Shown: positions 18,810 to 26,864 of the stretch, in pieces | How positions within the stretch are numbered: the first letter of the stretch is position 1 | Layout of the letters: every line of letters starts with the position of its first letter | Assembly: GCA_029245955.1 (NCBI GenBank) | Contig: JAQWOH010000001.1 | Span: forward strand, 49,770 to 113,769 | Length of the DNA: 64,000 nucleotides | Origin: Fuerstiella sp. | GTDB taxonomy: Bacteria; Planctomycetota; Planctomycetia; Planctomycetales; Planctomycetaceae | Direction of reading: 5' to 3' | Notes under the pieces: model-generated | What the model was told of the DNA's origin: nothing | The model's input: the letters and a program-made list of their open reading frames with translations, nothing else | Database searches by the model: none | Position numbers and translations under genes: made by a program

Positions 18810-19590
18810 TCAGAAAATGTACTCTCCGGCTTGCGCTGGCTGGCCCGTTGGCGCTGAAAGCTTGTCTGTTGCTTTGGCCTGCGAGTCCTGCATCAGGTGA
18901 GCGTACATGTCAGCAGTCGCTGCGAAGCTGGAGTGTCCCGGCCGTTGCTGAATGATGTTCATGTCACCCCCCCGGCATACAGCATCAGGGATGCCGGGGG
19001 GTGCCGCAGGCCGTGAAACTTAACGTCTGCGAGTCCGAGTTTTCCTGGATCGGAATCCAGCACTGTGCGTTGCAACTGCTGCCAGGCAGTCGTCGGCCAA
19101 ATGTGTTCGGGAACACGATCGGCACCTTTGATGGATCGAACCCTTCAGCCTTCGTTTTCTCCATTCGGTCCGTCAGTGGCTTGATAGCAATCGGCTCCAG
19201 CGTGACAACTTGCTTACTGTTCGGGGTCTTGCGGGGCTTTTCATTCAACCGGCCTGATCCGGTGGCTTCTGCGACTTTCTTTGACAGTTCTTCCATCGTC
19301 TTTCGAACAGAAAGAACGTCTTCACTCGGATTCCCTGCGGACAAGTCGATCACGAAGATTTCCCTCAATCGAAGCCTGGTCATAATCGCCAGCGTGACCA
19401 CATCACCAAGCCTGTTCGTTTTGCATTGGTCGAACAATTCCCGACACTGCTCGGGCTTCAGCGGGCACACTTCACGTCGATCAACCTCAGGGATGTCAAC
19501 GGTTTTGCACGGGGTGAACGAAATCTTCTTAAGCTTTACAGCTTTGTTGAGTGTGTTCCGGGGTACACGAATTGAACGAAGTCGCTGATT
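18810..19590 (-). pseudogene. Decayed tyrosine recombinase (integrase) next to tRNA-Ser
   Basis: Pieces of one phage-type integrase are spread over several frames of the minus strand. From about 19590: 'RVPRNTLNKAVKLKKISF' and 'PLKPEQCRELFDQC', then 'MTRLRLREI' holding the first catalytic Arg. After a frameshift near 19090: 'GLADVKFHGLRHPPASLM' with the His-x-x-Arg box. After another slip near 18966: 'IIQQRPGHSSFAATADMYAH' with the second His and the nucleophile Tyr, ending at a stop at 18810-18812. All catalytic positions can be recognised, but at least two frameshifts break the gene. It lies about 60 nt beyond the tRNA-Ser terminator, as in tRNA-targeted integrative elements. No cargo, excisionase or second att site is visible in the window. 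Confidence 0.8.
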
Positions 19591-19680
19591 GTCTGTGAAC
19601 GCCCTTCCGTTTCAGCGTCGCCTGACCGACCTGAAGAGGCTCGCCATCGAGTTTGGCCCGTTTTAGGTCACCACGTCATA

Positions 19681-19815
19681 TCAAACCATGGCTCCAGCGG
19701 CCACAAAAAGACACAGCAGAAAGAACCAGCCCTTGCCGGGCACGGTTTCCAGCCACTTCTTCATCTTCTTCTTACCAGCTGGCGTTCCGAGGGCGAAGTA
19801 AAGATGGAATGTCAT
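19681..19815 (-). CDS. Small single-pass membrane protein, hypothetical
   Basis: A 44-residue frame from ATG 19815: a Lys-rich stretch (GKKKMKKWLETVPGKGW) followed by a hydrophobic helix (WFFLLCLFVAAGAMV) and stop. The frame is open further back through GTGs at 19848 and 19854 to the TAA (19858-19860) of the flavoprotein gene, in the same frame, so it begins right behind that stop. It could be a genuine small membrane protein translated by coupling or reinitiation, or the former C-terminal tail of the flavoprotein cut off by a nonsense mutation. No ribosome-binding site stands out. Confidence 0.4.
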   Translation of the reverse strand: MTFHLYFALGTPAGKKKMKKWLETVPGKGWFFLLCLFVAAGAMV

Positions 19816-19857
19816 GCCGCCGGAATCGTGTTCACTGTAATGTGGCACGAGCACGTA

Positions 19858-21162
19858 TTACTGACGGTCGATACCAGATGCTCTCGTGTTGTCGGCCACA
19901 CTTTGACCGGCCAGCCAGCCGGTGCTGAAGGCGGCCTGAAAATTGAAGCCGCCAATCGGTCCGTCAATATCCAGCACCTCGCCGGCAAAATACAGTCCGT
20001 CAACAATCCTGCTTTGCATCGTCCGTGAATCCACTTCATGCAGACTGACACCGCCAGCGGTAACCTCGGCCTTATTAAATCCCAGCGTGCCGCTGATGGG
20101 GATGATGGCTGCCTTGATCATTCTGGCAAGACCGCGGATTTCCTGACGTGATAGTTCCGCCGCCCGTTTGCCGGCGGACACGCCGACTCTTTCCATCGCG
20201 GCACTGGCGAGTCGTTTGGGCAGCAGATTCTGGGCGACGGCGGCCACGTTGCTCCGCCCGCTGCCTCGGCAGCTCTTAGTCAGCTGTGACAGAAAATCCT
20301 CAAAGCCGGATGCCGGCAGAAAATCGCAGACAAGCTTCAGAGTGTTTCGATCTGCACTCAACGTGACCGTGCGGCTGATGTCCAGAGCCGCCGGCCCTGA
20401 GAAACCGAAATGAGTGAACAGCAGTGATGATCGCCTGCTGGCCAGAAAATGTTTCGATGAGTATCCATTGGCTTCCTGCTGCGGATCGGCACAGACGATC
20501 GCCAGCATAGCATCGGGCAGCGTGATTCCCTGCAGGTCGCGCACCCATTGTTCGTCGGTTGTGATCGGTGTGAGTGCGGGCACCGGGTTGACGATTCTGT
20601 GCCCAAACTGTCGAGCCCACGCATAACCGTCCCCTGTCGTGCCACAGCCCGGATAGGATTGTCCGCCGGACGTGATCAGCAGATTCGCGGTCTCATATCG
20701 CTGCATCGAAGTTTTCACGACGAAGCCCTGTGCCGGCTTTTCGATTTCGGTCACGGCCGCACCGATTGTCAGCGTTGCTCCTGAATTCTTCGCTCGACGC
20801 AACAGTGCGTCACGTACATCGATAGCGCGATTGCTGACAGGAAAGATCTTTCCCGTGTCTTCGACCTTTGTGGCGACACCTTCTGCTTCAATCAGTTCAA
20901 TGACATTTTCTGGTGGAAGAGCCGCCAGCGACGACCGTAAGAAACCGGCTTGTTTCTTACTGAATGCCGCGAATGCATTGGCGATTCCCTGCTGATTTGC
21001 TGCGTGAGTGATGTTGCACCGTGTCCCGCCGGACATCAGGATCTTAACGCCGACTTTGTTGTTTTTCTCCAGCAGCAGTGTACGACAGCCGAGTTCCGCA
21101 GCACGAGTCGCGGCCATTAGCCCGGCCGCACCGGCACCTGCGATGATCAGATCCCACGTCAC
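19858..21162 (-). CDS. NAD(P)/FAD-dependent oxidoreductase, BaiN/HI0933 (YhiN) family
   Basis: 434 residues with an N-terminal dinucleotide-binding motif ('LIIAGAGAAGLMAATRAAE'), the family-specific 'KILMSGGTRCNITH' block near residue 40-50, an inserted domain in the middle, and a C-terminal 'GLYFAGEVLDIDGPIGGFNF' FAD-contacting motif. Members include BaiN, a flavoprotein linked to bile-acid dehydroxylation, and YhiN of enterobacteria, whose substrate is unknown; the assignment here stops at family level. It starts with GTG at 21162, overlapping the stop of the upstream CxxCH-protein gene by 4 nt (GTGA), so the two are translated together. Confidence 0.93.
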   Translation of the reverse strand: MTWDLIIAGAGAAGLMAATRAAELGCRTLLLEKNNKVGVKILMSGGTRCNITHAANQQGIANAFAAFSKKQAGFLRSSLAALPPENVIELIEAEGVATKVEDTGKIFPVSNRAIDVRDALLRRAKNSGATLTIGAAVTEIEKPAQGFVVKTSMQRYETANLLITSGGQSYPGCGTTGDGYAWARQFGHRIVNPVPALTPITTDEQWVRDLQGITLPDAMLAIVCADPQQEANGYSSKHFLASRRSSLLFTHFGFSGPAALDISRTVTLSADRNTLKLVCDFLPASGFEDFLSQLTKSCRGSGRSNVAAVAQNLLPKRLASAAMERVGVSAGKRAAELSRQEIRGLARMIKAAIIPISGTLGFNKAEVTAGGVSLHEVDSRTMQSRIVDGLYFAGEVLDIDGPIGGFNFQAAFSTGWLAGQSVADNTRASGIDRQ

Positions 21163-22445
21163 AGGGGCAAGGTCTCTGTCAGAATTTCACGGATGGCGCG
21201 ACGATCCGTGGCGGACAGGTGCTGGAAATCTTCACCCGGGTCATCATCGCCCAGAATCTCGTTCAGCCGTTGACGTACGCGAGTCAAAACACCCTCCGGC
21301 AGCACACGAAACGATTCTGAGTAAATCAGAAAACTACACGGCCAGGTAAACAGTCGTTGCGTCAGATCGAAGTGCCGCAGGCTGCGGCCCCTGGAATCAA
21401 AGGGGCCTCGTTGCTGAAAGTCCTGTGTAAACTCACTGGTGCCGACGACCGGGCTGGTCAGTAGTGGTTCATCGCAGAACAGCAGCGCCTTCAAAACTTT
21501 TTCGGCCGCGGATTCGTAGCGTCGTCTGGTGGAGTCGGACAGGAAGCTGACTTTCCGTTCCAGTGCCCTGTTCATCACGACCGCGTCCCGCGCGGTCAGC
21601 CGCCCGGAATGACTGGCTGCGGTCAGGACATTGTGAACCTTTGCCTGGTGCTGCAGAACCATCAGCGCAACAATATCGCTGTGCCCGGAAAGATAGGGTG
21701 CTGTATCGACCAGTGGCGACAGATCGGTGATATTGGCTCCGGCATCCGTGTCCAGTTCTCCAGATTCGTCATGGTCGTCAAGGACAACATTGCCCATGTG
21801 TCGTTGCTCACCGTGGGTTCCGGTGACGTACCAGCCTCCCCAGCGTTTTTGAAACGGAGTGGTGTGGTCGTTCAGGTGCGTACCCAGTCGAAAAATGGGC
21901 TGTCCGGTGCGGGCCGGATACACGCTCCGGACAAGATGTCCGGGAATGCGACGAGTATGGGTGGAACCGTGGCACTGCAGACACCTTGACGTTTCGCGTT
22001 TTGGGACCGGATTGTCTGTGTGCCGCTGGCTGAGTGTATAAAAGGTGCCTCCCAGATGAGCATCGGCCGCAGAAATCTCGATAACATCCCCATGCTGGAC
22101 CCAGCCCACATATATGTCGTCGTTGAAGTAAATCGCGCGAGGGGTCTTCGGGGATATTCTGCCGACCTGCAGACTCGTTTTCGAAAATACCAGTGTCTGC
22201 GATGAAACCGGAACATTCAGTTGGCTCAGCAGCGAACGCAGGTAACCGTGGTCCACATCCCACGCCAGCGCGGTGTCGCCCTTTACCAGTCGCTGACCCA
22301 GCTGAAAGATGCGATCCGTGGGATCGGTCTGGCTGTAGTTGATCGGTTCGCGTTCAAAGTCCAGCTGCGCCACAGCAACGGGTTGCACGGCGACCAGCAT
22401 CGTCAGCGTCAGACAGCTCTGAAGTATTCTGATTGGCGAATTCAT
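21159..22445 (-). CDS. Exported CxxCH haem-motif protein, hypothetical
   Basis: About 428 residues from ATG 22445; the frame is open to 22502, but the signal peptide (ILQSCLTLTMLVAVQPVAVA) begins right after this ATG. One c-type haem motif is present, Cys155 to His159 in 'SRCLQCHGSTHTRR', followed by 'FQKRWGGWYVTGTHGEQRHM', conserved-looking and His-rich. The protein resembles planctomycete and bacteroidete proteins annotated only as cytochrome c domain-containing. The C-terminal 200 residues are helical without a named domain. It overlaps the BaiN-like gene by 4 nt, so a shared electron-transfer role is possible, though one protein is exported and the other cytosolic. Confidence 0.75.
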   Translation of the reverse strand: MNSPIRILQSCLTLTMLVAVQPVAVAQLDFEREPINYSQTDPTDRIFQLGQRLVKGDTALAWDVDHGYLRSLLSQLNVPVSSQTLVFSKTSLQVGRISPKTPRAIYFNDDIYVGWVQHGDVIEISAADAHLGGTFYTLSQRHTDNPVPKRETSRCLQCHGSTHTRRIPGHLVRSVYPARTGQPIFRLGTHLNDHTTPFQKRWGGWYVTGTHGEQRHMGNVVLDDHDESGELDTDAGANITDLSPLVDTAPYLSGHSDIVALMVLQHQAKVHNVLTAASHSGRLTARDAVVMNRALERKVSFLSDSTRRRYESAAEKVLKALLFCDEPLLTSPVVGTSEFTQDFQQRGPFDSRGRSLRHFDLTQRLFTWPCSFLIYSESFRVLPEGVLTRVRQRLNEILGDDDPGEDFQHLSATDRRAIREILTETLPL

Positions 22446-22565
22446 TGCCGATAATCGAGTAGTTTTTCCAGACTTGCGGTGGCTGCCAGGCAGCAGACTC
22501 ACTGGGTGACTTGCAGAAGACTATACACCTGGCAATCGCTCACCCACAATGCCCGATCTTCGGGA

Positions 22566-23495
22566 TGACCAGAAGTCTCAATCCCGCGGTTATGGAATCT
22601 CCCGGTCAGGAGGTTGTAACGGCCGTTCTGCGAGTTCTGCCAATAGCGCACGCAGATCGCTCGGAGTTGACCTCAAGCGATGCAGAAGTTGACTTCGCCC
22701 GGCTGATCGAGCTGACTCGAATGTCTGTTACCCCCGGTGCATGGACTAAGAAAGAAGGGCCCGGGACAGATCTACCCCAACAAAGACACGATGAGCATTG
22801 TGATCCGCCAGACGCCCATGAAAAAAACAGCAAAGCTGTTCAGCGCGTTACGAAAGGAACATGATCTGCTGATCATAGCGAACGCTCGAATCATACAGTG
22901 GCCGAAAGGCAAATCCGGTGAATGGCTCGATCAGGCTGCTAAGGTGAACACATCAGCCGATGGACTGCGGTGGGCCCTGTCGATCAAGTCCGGTATCAGA
23001 GAACTGCTTGACTATGTCATGAAAGGTGTTGGGCGAGTCTTATCAAGCCCGGGAATCACGACTCTGCCAGGACACGCCGAAGAAATTTCTGTTTCCGGCG
23101 GCGAAGACGAAGGGCAACCGTCCGGCTGGACACTGTCGCTGACGGCCCGGCCGCTGAGCGAATGTGTTCTACTGCGACTGTGTTATCAGGTTGGCGTCGA
23201 CGAGTCTCGTACTACCGGCGGACGCGGCATCGGTCTGCTTAAATCCGGTCAGACACCGGTGTTTGAATACATTTCCGGCCAGGGATCACAGGCGGGTGTC
23301 CCGATGGTCCGCAAAGTGCCGTACGTGACGAAACTCTTCGGGAACACTCCCGGCGGCAAGGATGTGCACCTGATCGCGATTACGCCCCGACTGGTACGCA
23401 CCGACGTGAAGGCAGCTCCACTGGATCGTATTGATGCGGCTTACGAGGTGGGCCGCGACGGACGCGTCACGCCGCCCGTCGCGGCCGATAGATGA
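22566..23495 (+). pseudogene. Frameshifted secretin-like (type II/III secretion) protein gene
   Basis: Two overlapping frames make one planctomycete secretin-domain protein. The first (from ATG 22566) carries 'DFARLIELTRMSVTPGAW' and ends in 'TKKEGPG'; at about 22751-22765 (GGGCCCGGGA) the sense passes to the other frame, which gives 'IYPNKDTMSIVIRQTP' and later the secretin core 'GRVLSSPGITTLPGHA', 'WTLSLTARPLSECVLLRL', 'KVPYVTKLFGNTPGG' and 'VHLIAITPRLVR'. Intact members of this family have an N0/N1-like domain of the 'WxxxGGPG-I-P' type before the secretin fold. The single frameshift could be real or a sequencing error. The N-terminus is also shorter than usual, with no signal peptide visible. 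Its 3' end overlaps a small minus-strand gene by 29 nt. Confidence 0.65.
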
Positions 23496-23679
23496 CATCC
23501 GGAGTTCGGACGATGGCTGCGTGGGGCGTTGCACCAGACGCCTTGTTAGTGTCTGATGCCTTCATTCTGATGAGCGCGCGGTACTCCTGGATCTTCAGCG
23601 AGTAGGATGCCTCAACTCGATCCAGAGCGGCGCTGATGTCGCCGACATCCGGCGTATCACACTCGTTCATTTCTGTCAT
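23467..23679 (-). CDS. Small hypothetical protein
   Basis: 70 residues, acidic N-terminus and a predicted helical middle ('ALDRVEASYSLKIQEYRAL') that could form a coiled coil. TTTCAGGA lies at ribosome-binding distance before ATG 23679, and the gene follows larC by 43 nt on the same strand, which supports it being real. No family recognised. The 3' end overlaps the secretin-like remnant on the other strand by 29 nt. Confidence 0.45.
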   Translation of the reverse strand: MTEMNECDTPDVGDISAALDRVEASYSLKIQEYRALIRMKASDTNKASGATPHAAIVRTPDVIYRPRRAA

Positions 23680-23722
23680 GTGCCGCGTCCTGAAACGATA
23701 TCGTCACAGGCATGGATCTCAC

Positions 23723-25021
23723 TTAGTGATCGTGGTCATGACGATGGTCATGATCGTGGTCGTGTGAGTGGGAATCGTGGCTGTGATCGTGATGGTGTTC
23801 ATCCGGAATCGAAATACCGGACGAGGTGGGTACAGGTAGTGTGCCTGAATCCTGCGAATGCAGAAAGGTCGATTCGGCCGCTCGATACACGTCTCGCAGT
23901 GAGACTTCGTGTTCTTCAGCGATTCGGGCACAATCCTCAAATTCCGGTGCGAATGTCACGGCGGACCCGGTTCTCCAGGCACGTTTTCCGGTTACGTCGC
24001 CCCACGGTGTGCTGACGGACACGGAGTCCCGATGCTGAATGCTGCGTTGCAGTACAGACCGGCGAATACCCAGCGTTGCAGTTTCGCTGAATATGACTTC
24101 TTCCATAGCCGCAACGTTCTGTGGCCGGCACAGAACGCTCAGGATCACTCCTGGGCGATCCTTCTTCATCTGGATGGGCGTTGAATACACGTCCAGTGCA
24201 CCATCGGACATCACGCGACGTTTAACGTGTCCGATTACCTCGCCGGACACATCGTCGAGATTTGTTTCCAGCAGCGTGACGTATTCGCTGCTGGCAGCCA
24301 CAGAAACTGTACCGACAAACAGGCGCAGAATGTTGGCTCGGTCGGGGAAGGTCATCGTTCCCGCGCCATAGCCGACCTGTTCGATGGTCATTGCCGGCAT
24401 GGGACCGAAAGAGTCTGCCAGCGTCTTTACGATGGCCGCACCTGTCGGTGTCGTCAGTTCCGCTTCGATGGGCACGTCCGCCAGAGGAATTCCTTTCAGG
24501 ATTTCCGCGGTTCCAGGTGCCGGAACGGCGCAGATGCCGTGATCGATGTGCACGTACCCACGTCCAGGCGGCAGAAAGTTACAGACAATGTGGTCGGCAC
24601 CCAGTAAATCAAAACCAACGGCCGCACCAACGATATCGACGATCGAATCAACCGCACCGACCTCGTGAAAATGTACCTTGTTAATTGTTGACCCGTGAAC
24701 ACGGGCTTCCGATTCGGCCACAGCCAGAAACAATCGTCCGGCAAGGTGTCGTTGTCTGTCCGTTAACGCTGCGGCGGTATCAAGTATCTGACAGATGTCT
24801 GAGTAGTGGCGGTGAGCGTGCTGTTCAGGGTGATCCACCAGAACTTGAGTTGCTCGAAAACCGTTCTTGATGACCGTTTCGACGCGAAGTCTGACGTCCG
24901 GCAGATTCAGAGAGGCAATCGCCGACTGAATTGCCTCAGCGTCGACGCCAGCATCAATCAATGCTCCCAGTGTCATGTCACCGCTGATTCCGGTGGCACA
25001 TTCCAGCCATGCAGTCTTCAT
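23723..25021 (-). CDS. larC: LarC, nickel-pincer cofactor biosynthesis protein (DUF111)
   Basis: About 432 residues from ATG 25021, the start giving the family-typical beginning 'MKTAWLECATGISGDMTLGA'. Further matches: 'INKVHFHEVGAVDSIVDIVG', 'LTTPTGAAIVKTLADSFG' and 'LETNLDDVSGEVIGHV'. LarC inserts nickel into the pyridinium-dithiocarboxylate precursor by a CTP-dependent cyclometallation, giving the cofactor of lactate racemase LarA and related epimerases. The last 30 residues are extremely His/Asp-rich (HHHDHSHDSHSHDHDHDH), a probable nickel store; the matching DNA at 23725-23800 is a low-complexity GTGATC/GTGGTC repeat. The frame stays open upstream to 25519, but that extension overlaps the preceding gene and is not credible. 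LarA, LarB and LarE are not in the window. Confidence 0.93.
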   Translation of the reverse strand: MKTAWLECATGISGDMTLGALIDAGVDAEAIQSAIASLNLPDVRLRVETVIKNGFRATQVLVDHPEQHAHRHYSDICQILDTAAALTDRQRHLAGRLFLAVAESEARVHGSTINKVHFHEVGAVDSIVDIVGAAVGFDLLGADHIVCNFLPPGRGYVHIDHGICAVPAPGTAEILKGIPLADVPIEAELTTPTGAAIVKTLADSFGPMPAMTIEQVGYGAGTMTFPDRANILRLFVGTVSVAASSEYVTLLETNLDDVSGEVIGHVKRRVMSDGALDVYSTPIQMKKDRPGVILSVLCRPQNVAAMEEVIFSETATLGIRRSVLQRSIQHRDSVSVSTPWGDVTGKRAWRTGSAVTFAPEFEDCARIAEEHEVSLRDVYRAAESTFLHSQDSGTLPVPTSSGISIPDEHHHDHSHDSHSHDHDHDHRHDHDH

Positions 25022-25112
25022 TGCAGCCGCCCTGTGGAGGTGTTCGGAGCTAACGCTTCCCGTCGTGAATCCCGCCGCCGTCGACATTGCCATGTAAAGA
25101 CAGTCGCAGAGA

Positions 25113-25721
25113 TCAGCCCTTGAATGCACCTTGCTGGCGGATGATATCCAGCGGGTTTCCCGTTGGAGCGGCTTTGGCCGCTTTCGGCTCGGGTTTGGAT
25201 TCTTCAGCCGGAGCAGCAGTTGATTCTTCAGCCGGAGCATCCCTGGCCGGACCGGCAGCCTGTGACCGAATCTTGTCGAGCGGCGAACCACCTGCAGGTT
25301 TTGCGGCAGGTGCTCCACCGGCCTGAGCACGGATCTTGTCAAGCGGTGATCCACCTGCTGCGGGGGTCGGCTTTGCCGCTCCGCCCGAGGCTGCACGAAT
25401 CTTGTCAAGGGGGCTTCCGCCAGCAGCCGGCTTTGTTGCCGGAGATGCCGCAGCCGATTTCTTTGTTGCCGGTTTTGCCTTCTCTTCGACCTTTGCCTTC
25501 GGCCGTGGACCGTCCACAACGGTCAAAAACTGTGGATCAATGTCGTACCAGCTGATGTCTTCCGGACCGTCGAATTCGACCAGCGCTCGACAGTTCATGT
25601 TGACCGTTTTGACCCTGCCGGTCAGCGCAGAGAACCGGTGAAGTTCCGGCAGATTCGGAGCAACTACAACCCACTTGTCGGTCAGCTCACGCTTCAGTTC
25701 TTCAGCTCGTTCAATCGACAT
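25113..25721 (-). CDS. SH3-like domain protein with four PLDKIR repeats
   Basis: 202 residues in two parts. Residues 1 to about 72 form a compact domain ('DKWVVVAPNLPELHRFSAL', 'TGRVKTVNMNCRALVEFDG', 'ISWYDIDPQFLTVVDG') whose pattern suggests a small SH3-like beta-barrel. Residues 73-202 are Ala/Pro/Lys-rich and apparently disordered, with a motif repeated four times: GGSPLDKIRA (twice), GGSPLDKIRS and, at the very C-terminus, TGNPLDIIRQQ. Spacing is about 22-26 residues between the first three and about 45 to the last. This layout is that of a multivalent scaffold in which PLDKIR helices bind a partner. I recognise no named family. Its neighbours are a thioesterase upstream and larC 91 nt downstream, all on one strand, but no functional link is evident. 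Confidence 0.8.
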   Translation of the reverse strand: MSIERAEELKRELTDKWVVVAPNLPELHRFSALTGRVKTVNMNCRALVEFDGPEDISWYDIDPQFLTVVDGPRPKAKVEEKAKPATKKSAAASPATKPAAGGSPLDKIRAASGGAAKPTPAAGGSPLDKIRAQAGGAPAAKPAGGSPLDKIRSQAAGPARDAPAEESTAAPAEESKPEPKAAKAAPTGNPLDIIRQQGAFKG

Positions 25722-25930
25722 TAGTTTCGTCGCTCAGTGCGTTGGTGGATCTGATGAAATGATGCTGCATCAGTGAATGGCGGGCCACAGCCACAGTGTC
25801 CCGAAAAAACCAGGAAAGCTGAGCATAGTCTGTGTCAATCGGAGCTGTGAATCAAGCTTCCGGCAGCTCTCTGCACACCGTTCGCCAGCCCTTCCAAAGA
25901 CTGGGAATCAGCAGGCACCACGCTTTGCAA

Positions 25931-26386
25931 TTAGCCTGAATTACCATCCATCTGCCGCCGCAGGTTTTCCGGAATACGTACGGGGTGGTTGGCTGCGTAG
26001 TCAAAGACGACCATCACGGACGTCCCCGTGGCCGCAATTCTTCCCTGCTGTTCGCTGAAGACCGCATGCTCGATATCAACGCTGCTGCGTCCCATCCTTC
26101 CAGCCTTTGAACCGATATGCACGGTCTCCGGGAAGTGCAGCTGTCGTTTGTAGTCGCATTTGACCGAAGCCAGAATCGGTCCGATGCCCTTGCCATCCAT
26201 TGTGACTTCCGACGGCCACGATGCCAGCAGATCGATTCGGGCGGACTCGAACCAGCGGATGTAGACGACATTGTTGACGTGGCCGAAGGCATCCATGTCG
26301 CCCCATTGAACGGGCAGCGAAGTGATTGTGCGATAGTCGGCCAGCGCAGACGCGACGGCGGAAGGAAGATCGTTTTTGACCGGCAT
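25931..26386 (-). CDS. Acyl-CoA thioesterase, hotdog fold (4HBT-type)
   Basis: About 151 residues from ATG 26386, which lies 4 nt after the stop of the upstream membrane-protein gene; the frame is open to 26464 but that part overlaps the neighbour. The YbgC/FadM-like hotdog signature is clear: 'VQWGDMDAFGHVNNVVYIRW', with the catalytic Asp in 'GDMDAFGHVNN', then 'YKRQLHFPETVHIGSKAG'. Such enzymes hydrolyse acyl-CoA or acyl-ACP thioesters in the cytosol. The position at the end of an operon with a ketoacyl synthase-like protein suggests release of a product made there (inference). Confidence 0.9.
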   Translation of the reverse strand: MPVKNDLPSAVASALADYRTITSLPVQWGDMDAFGHVNNVVYIRWFESARIDLLASWPSEVTMDGKGIGPILASVKCDYKRQLHFPETVHIGSKAGRMGRSSVDIEHAVFSEQQGRIAATGTSVMVVFDYAANHPVRIPENLRRQMDGNSG

Positions 26387-26390
26387 CGCG

Positions 26391-26861
26391 TTACTCAGCG
26401 GGTTGGGCAACAGCGGCGGCATCAGGCAGCGGTCGTACTTTGACGAAACCTGATATTCCGACAATCACGGCAGCGACCATCAGCATGACGCCGGTCCATT
26501 TCCGGGCGTCGTCGCGAAAGATCTGGGTTCCGGGACTCTTACCGACCAGTGCCGATGCGACAAAAAACACGAACACCGCCAGCAGCATTTTGGTGCCCAG
26601 AAGGGCATTATACAGACCGTCGCCTTCGTGCTTCGGCATCATCGTGAAGTAGTTGTAGAAACCACTGACCAGGAAGATCGGAACTCCCAGGTGAACGACT
26701 TTTTTCCATCGGCTGCGAATGCGTTCGACCAGATCCGTGGAATCATTTTCAAGTGCCGGAATCACGGCAAGGCGATAGAACGCCGTCCCGCCGACAAGCA
26801 CGATAGCCGTTCCCACGTGAGCCCAGCGGGAAATGACGGACAGAATAAATGATGCATCCAT
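26391..26861 (-). CDS. Four-helix integral membrane protein, hypothetical
   Basis: 156 residues with four hydrophobic segments at about 5-28, 52-72, 85-105 and 122-142. Some features recall the CopD/DUF2269-type helical membrane proteins ('ISRWAHVGTAIVLVGGTAFY', with a His near the first helix), which can bind haem or copper, but the match is weak. It starts 3 nt after the ketoacyl synthase stop and ends 4 nt before the thioesterase start, so it belongs to a tight three-gene operon and may act with the other two at the membrane. Confidence 0.8.
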   Translation of the reverse strand: MDASFILSVISRWAHVGTAIVLVGGTAFYRLAVIPALENDSTDLVERIRSRWKKVVHLGVPIFLVSGFYNYFTMMPKHEGDGLYNALLGTKMLLAVFVFFVASALVGKSPGTQIFRDDARKWTGVMLMVAAVIVGISGFVKVRPLPDAAAVAQPAE

Positions 26862-26864
26862 AAT

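Noticed and set aside
16788..19620. A living prophage or integrative element at tRNA-Ser.
   Set aside because: Integrase is broken, and there are no structural, replication or excision genes; only remains are present.
23725..23800. Low-complexity GTGATC/GTGGTC tract as a regulatory repeat.
   Set aside because: It encodes the His/Asp-rich tail of LarC; coding explains it.
25113..25450. Repeated DNA in the PLDKIR gene as a possible CRISPR-like or minisatellite array.
   Set aside because: The repeat is in the protein; at DNA level copies differ and spacers are not uniform. It stays in frame throughout a good gene.
25022..25519. Upstream extension of the larC frame by 166 codons.
   Set aside because: It overlaps the PLDKIR gene on the same strand in another frame, its translation is Arg/Gln-rich nonsense, and the family start is at 25021.
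25113..25721. PLDKIR protein as a carboxysome or microcompartment scaffold.
   Set aside because: No shell (BMC) proteins or encapsulated enzymes occur in the window; scaffold function alone is the most that can be said.
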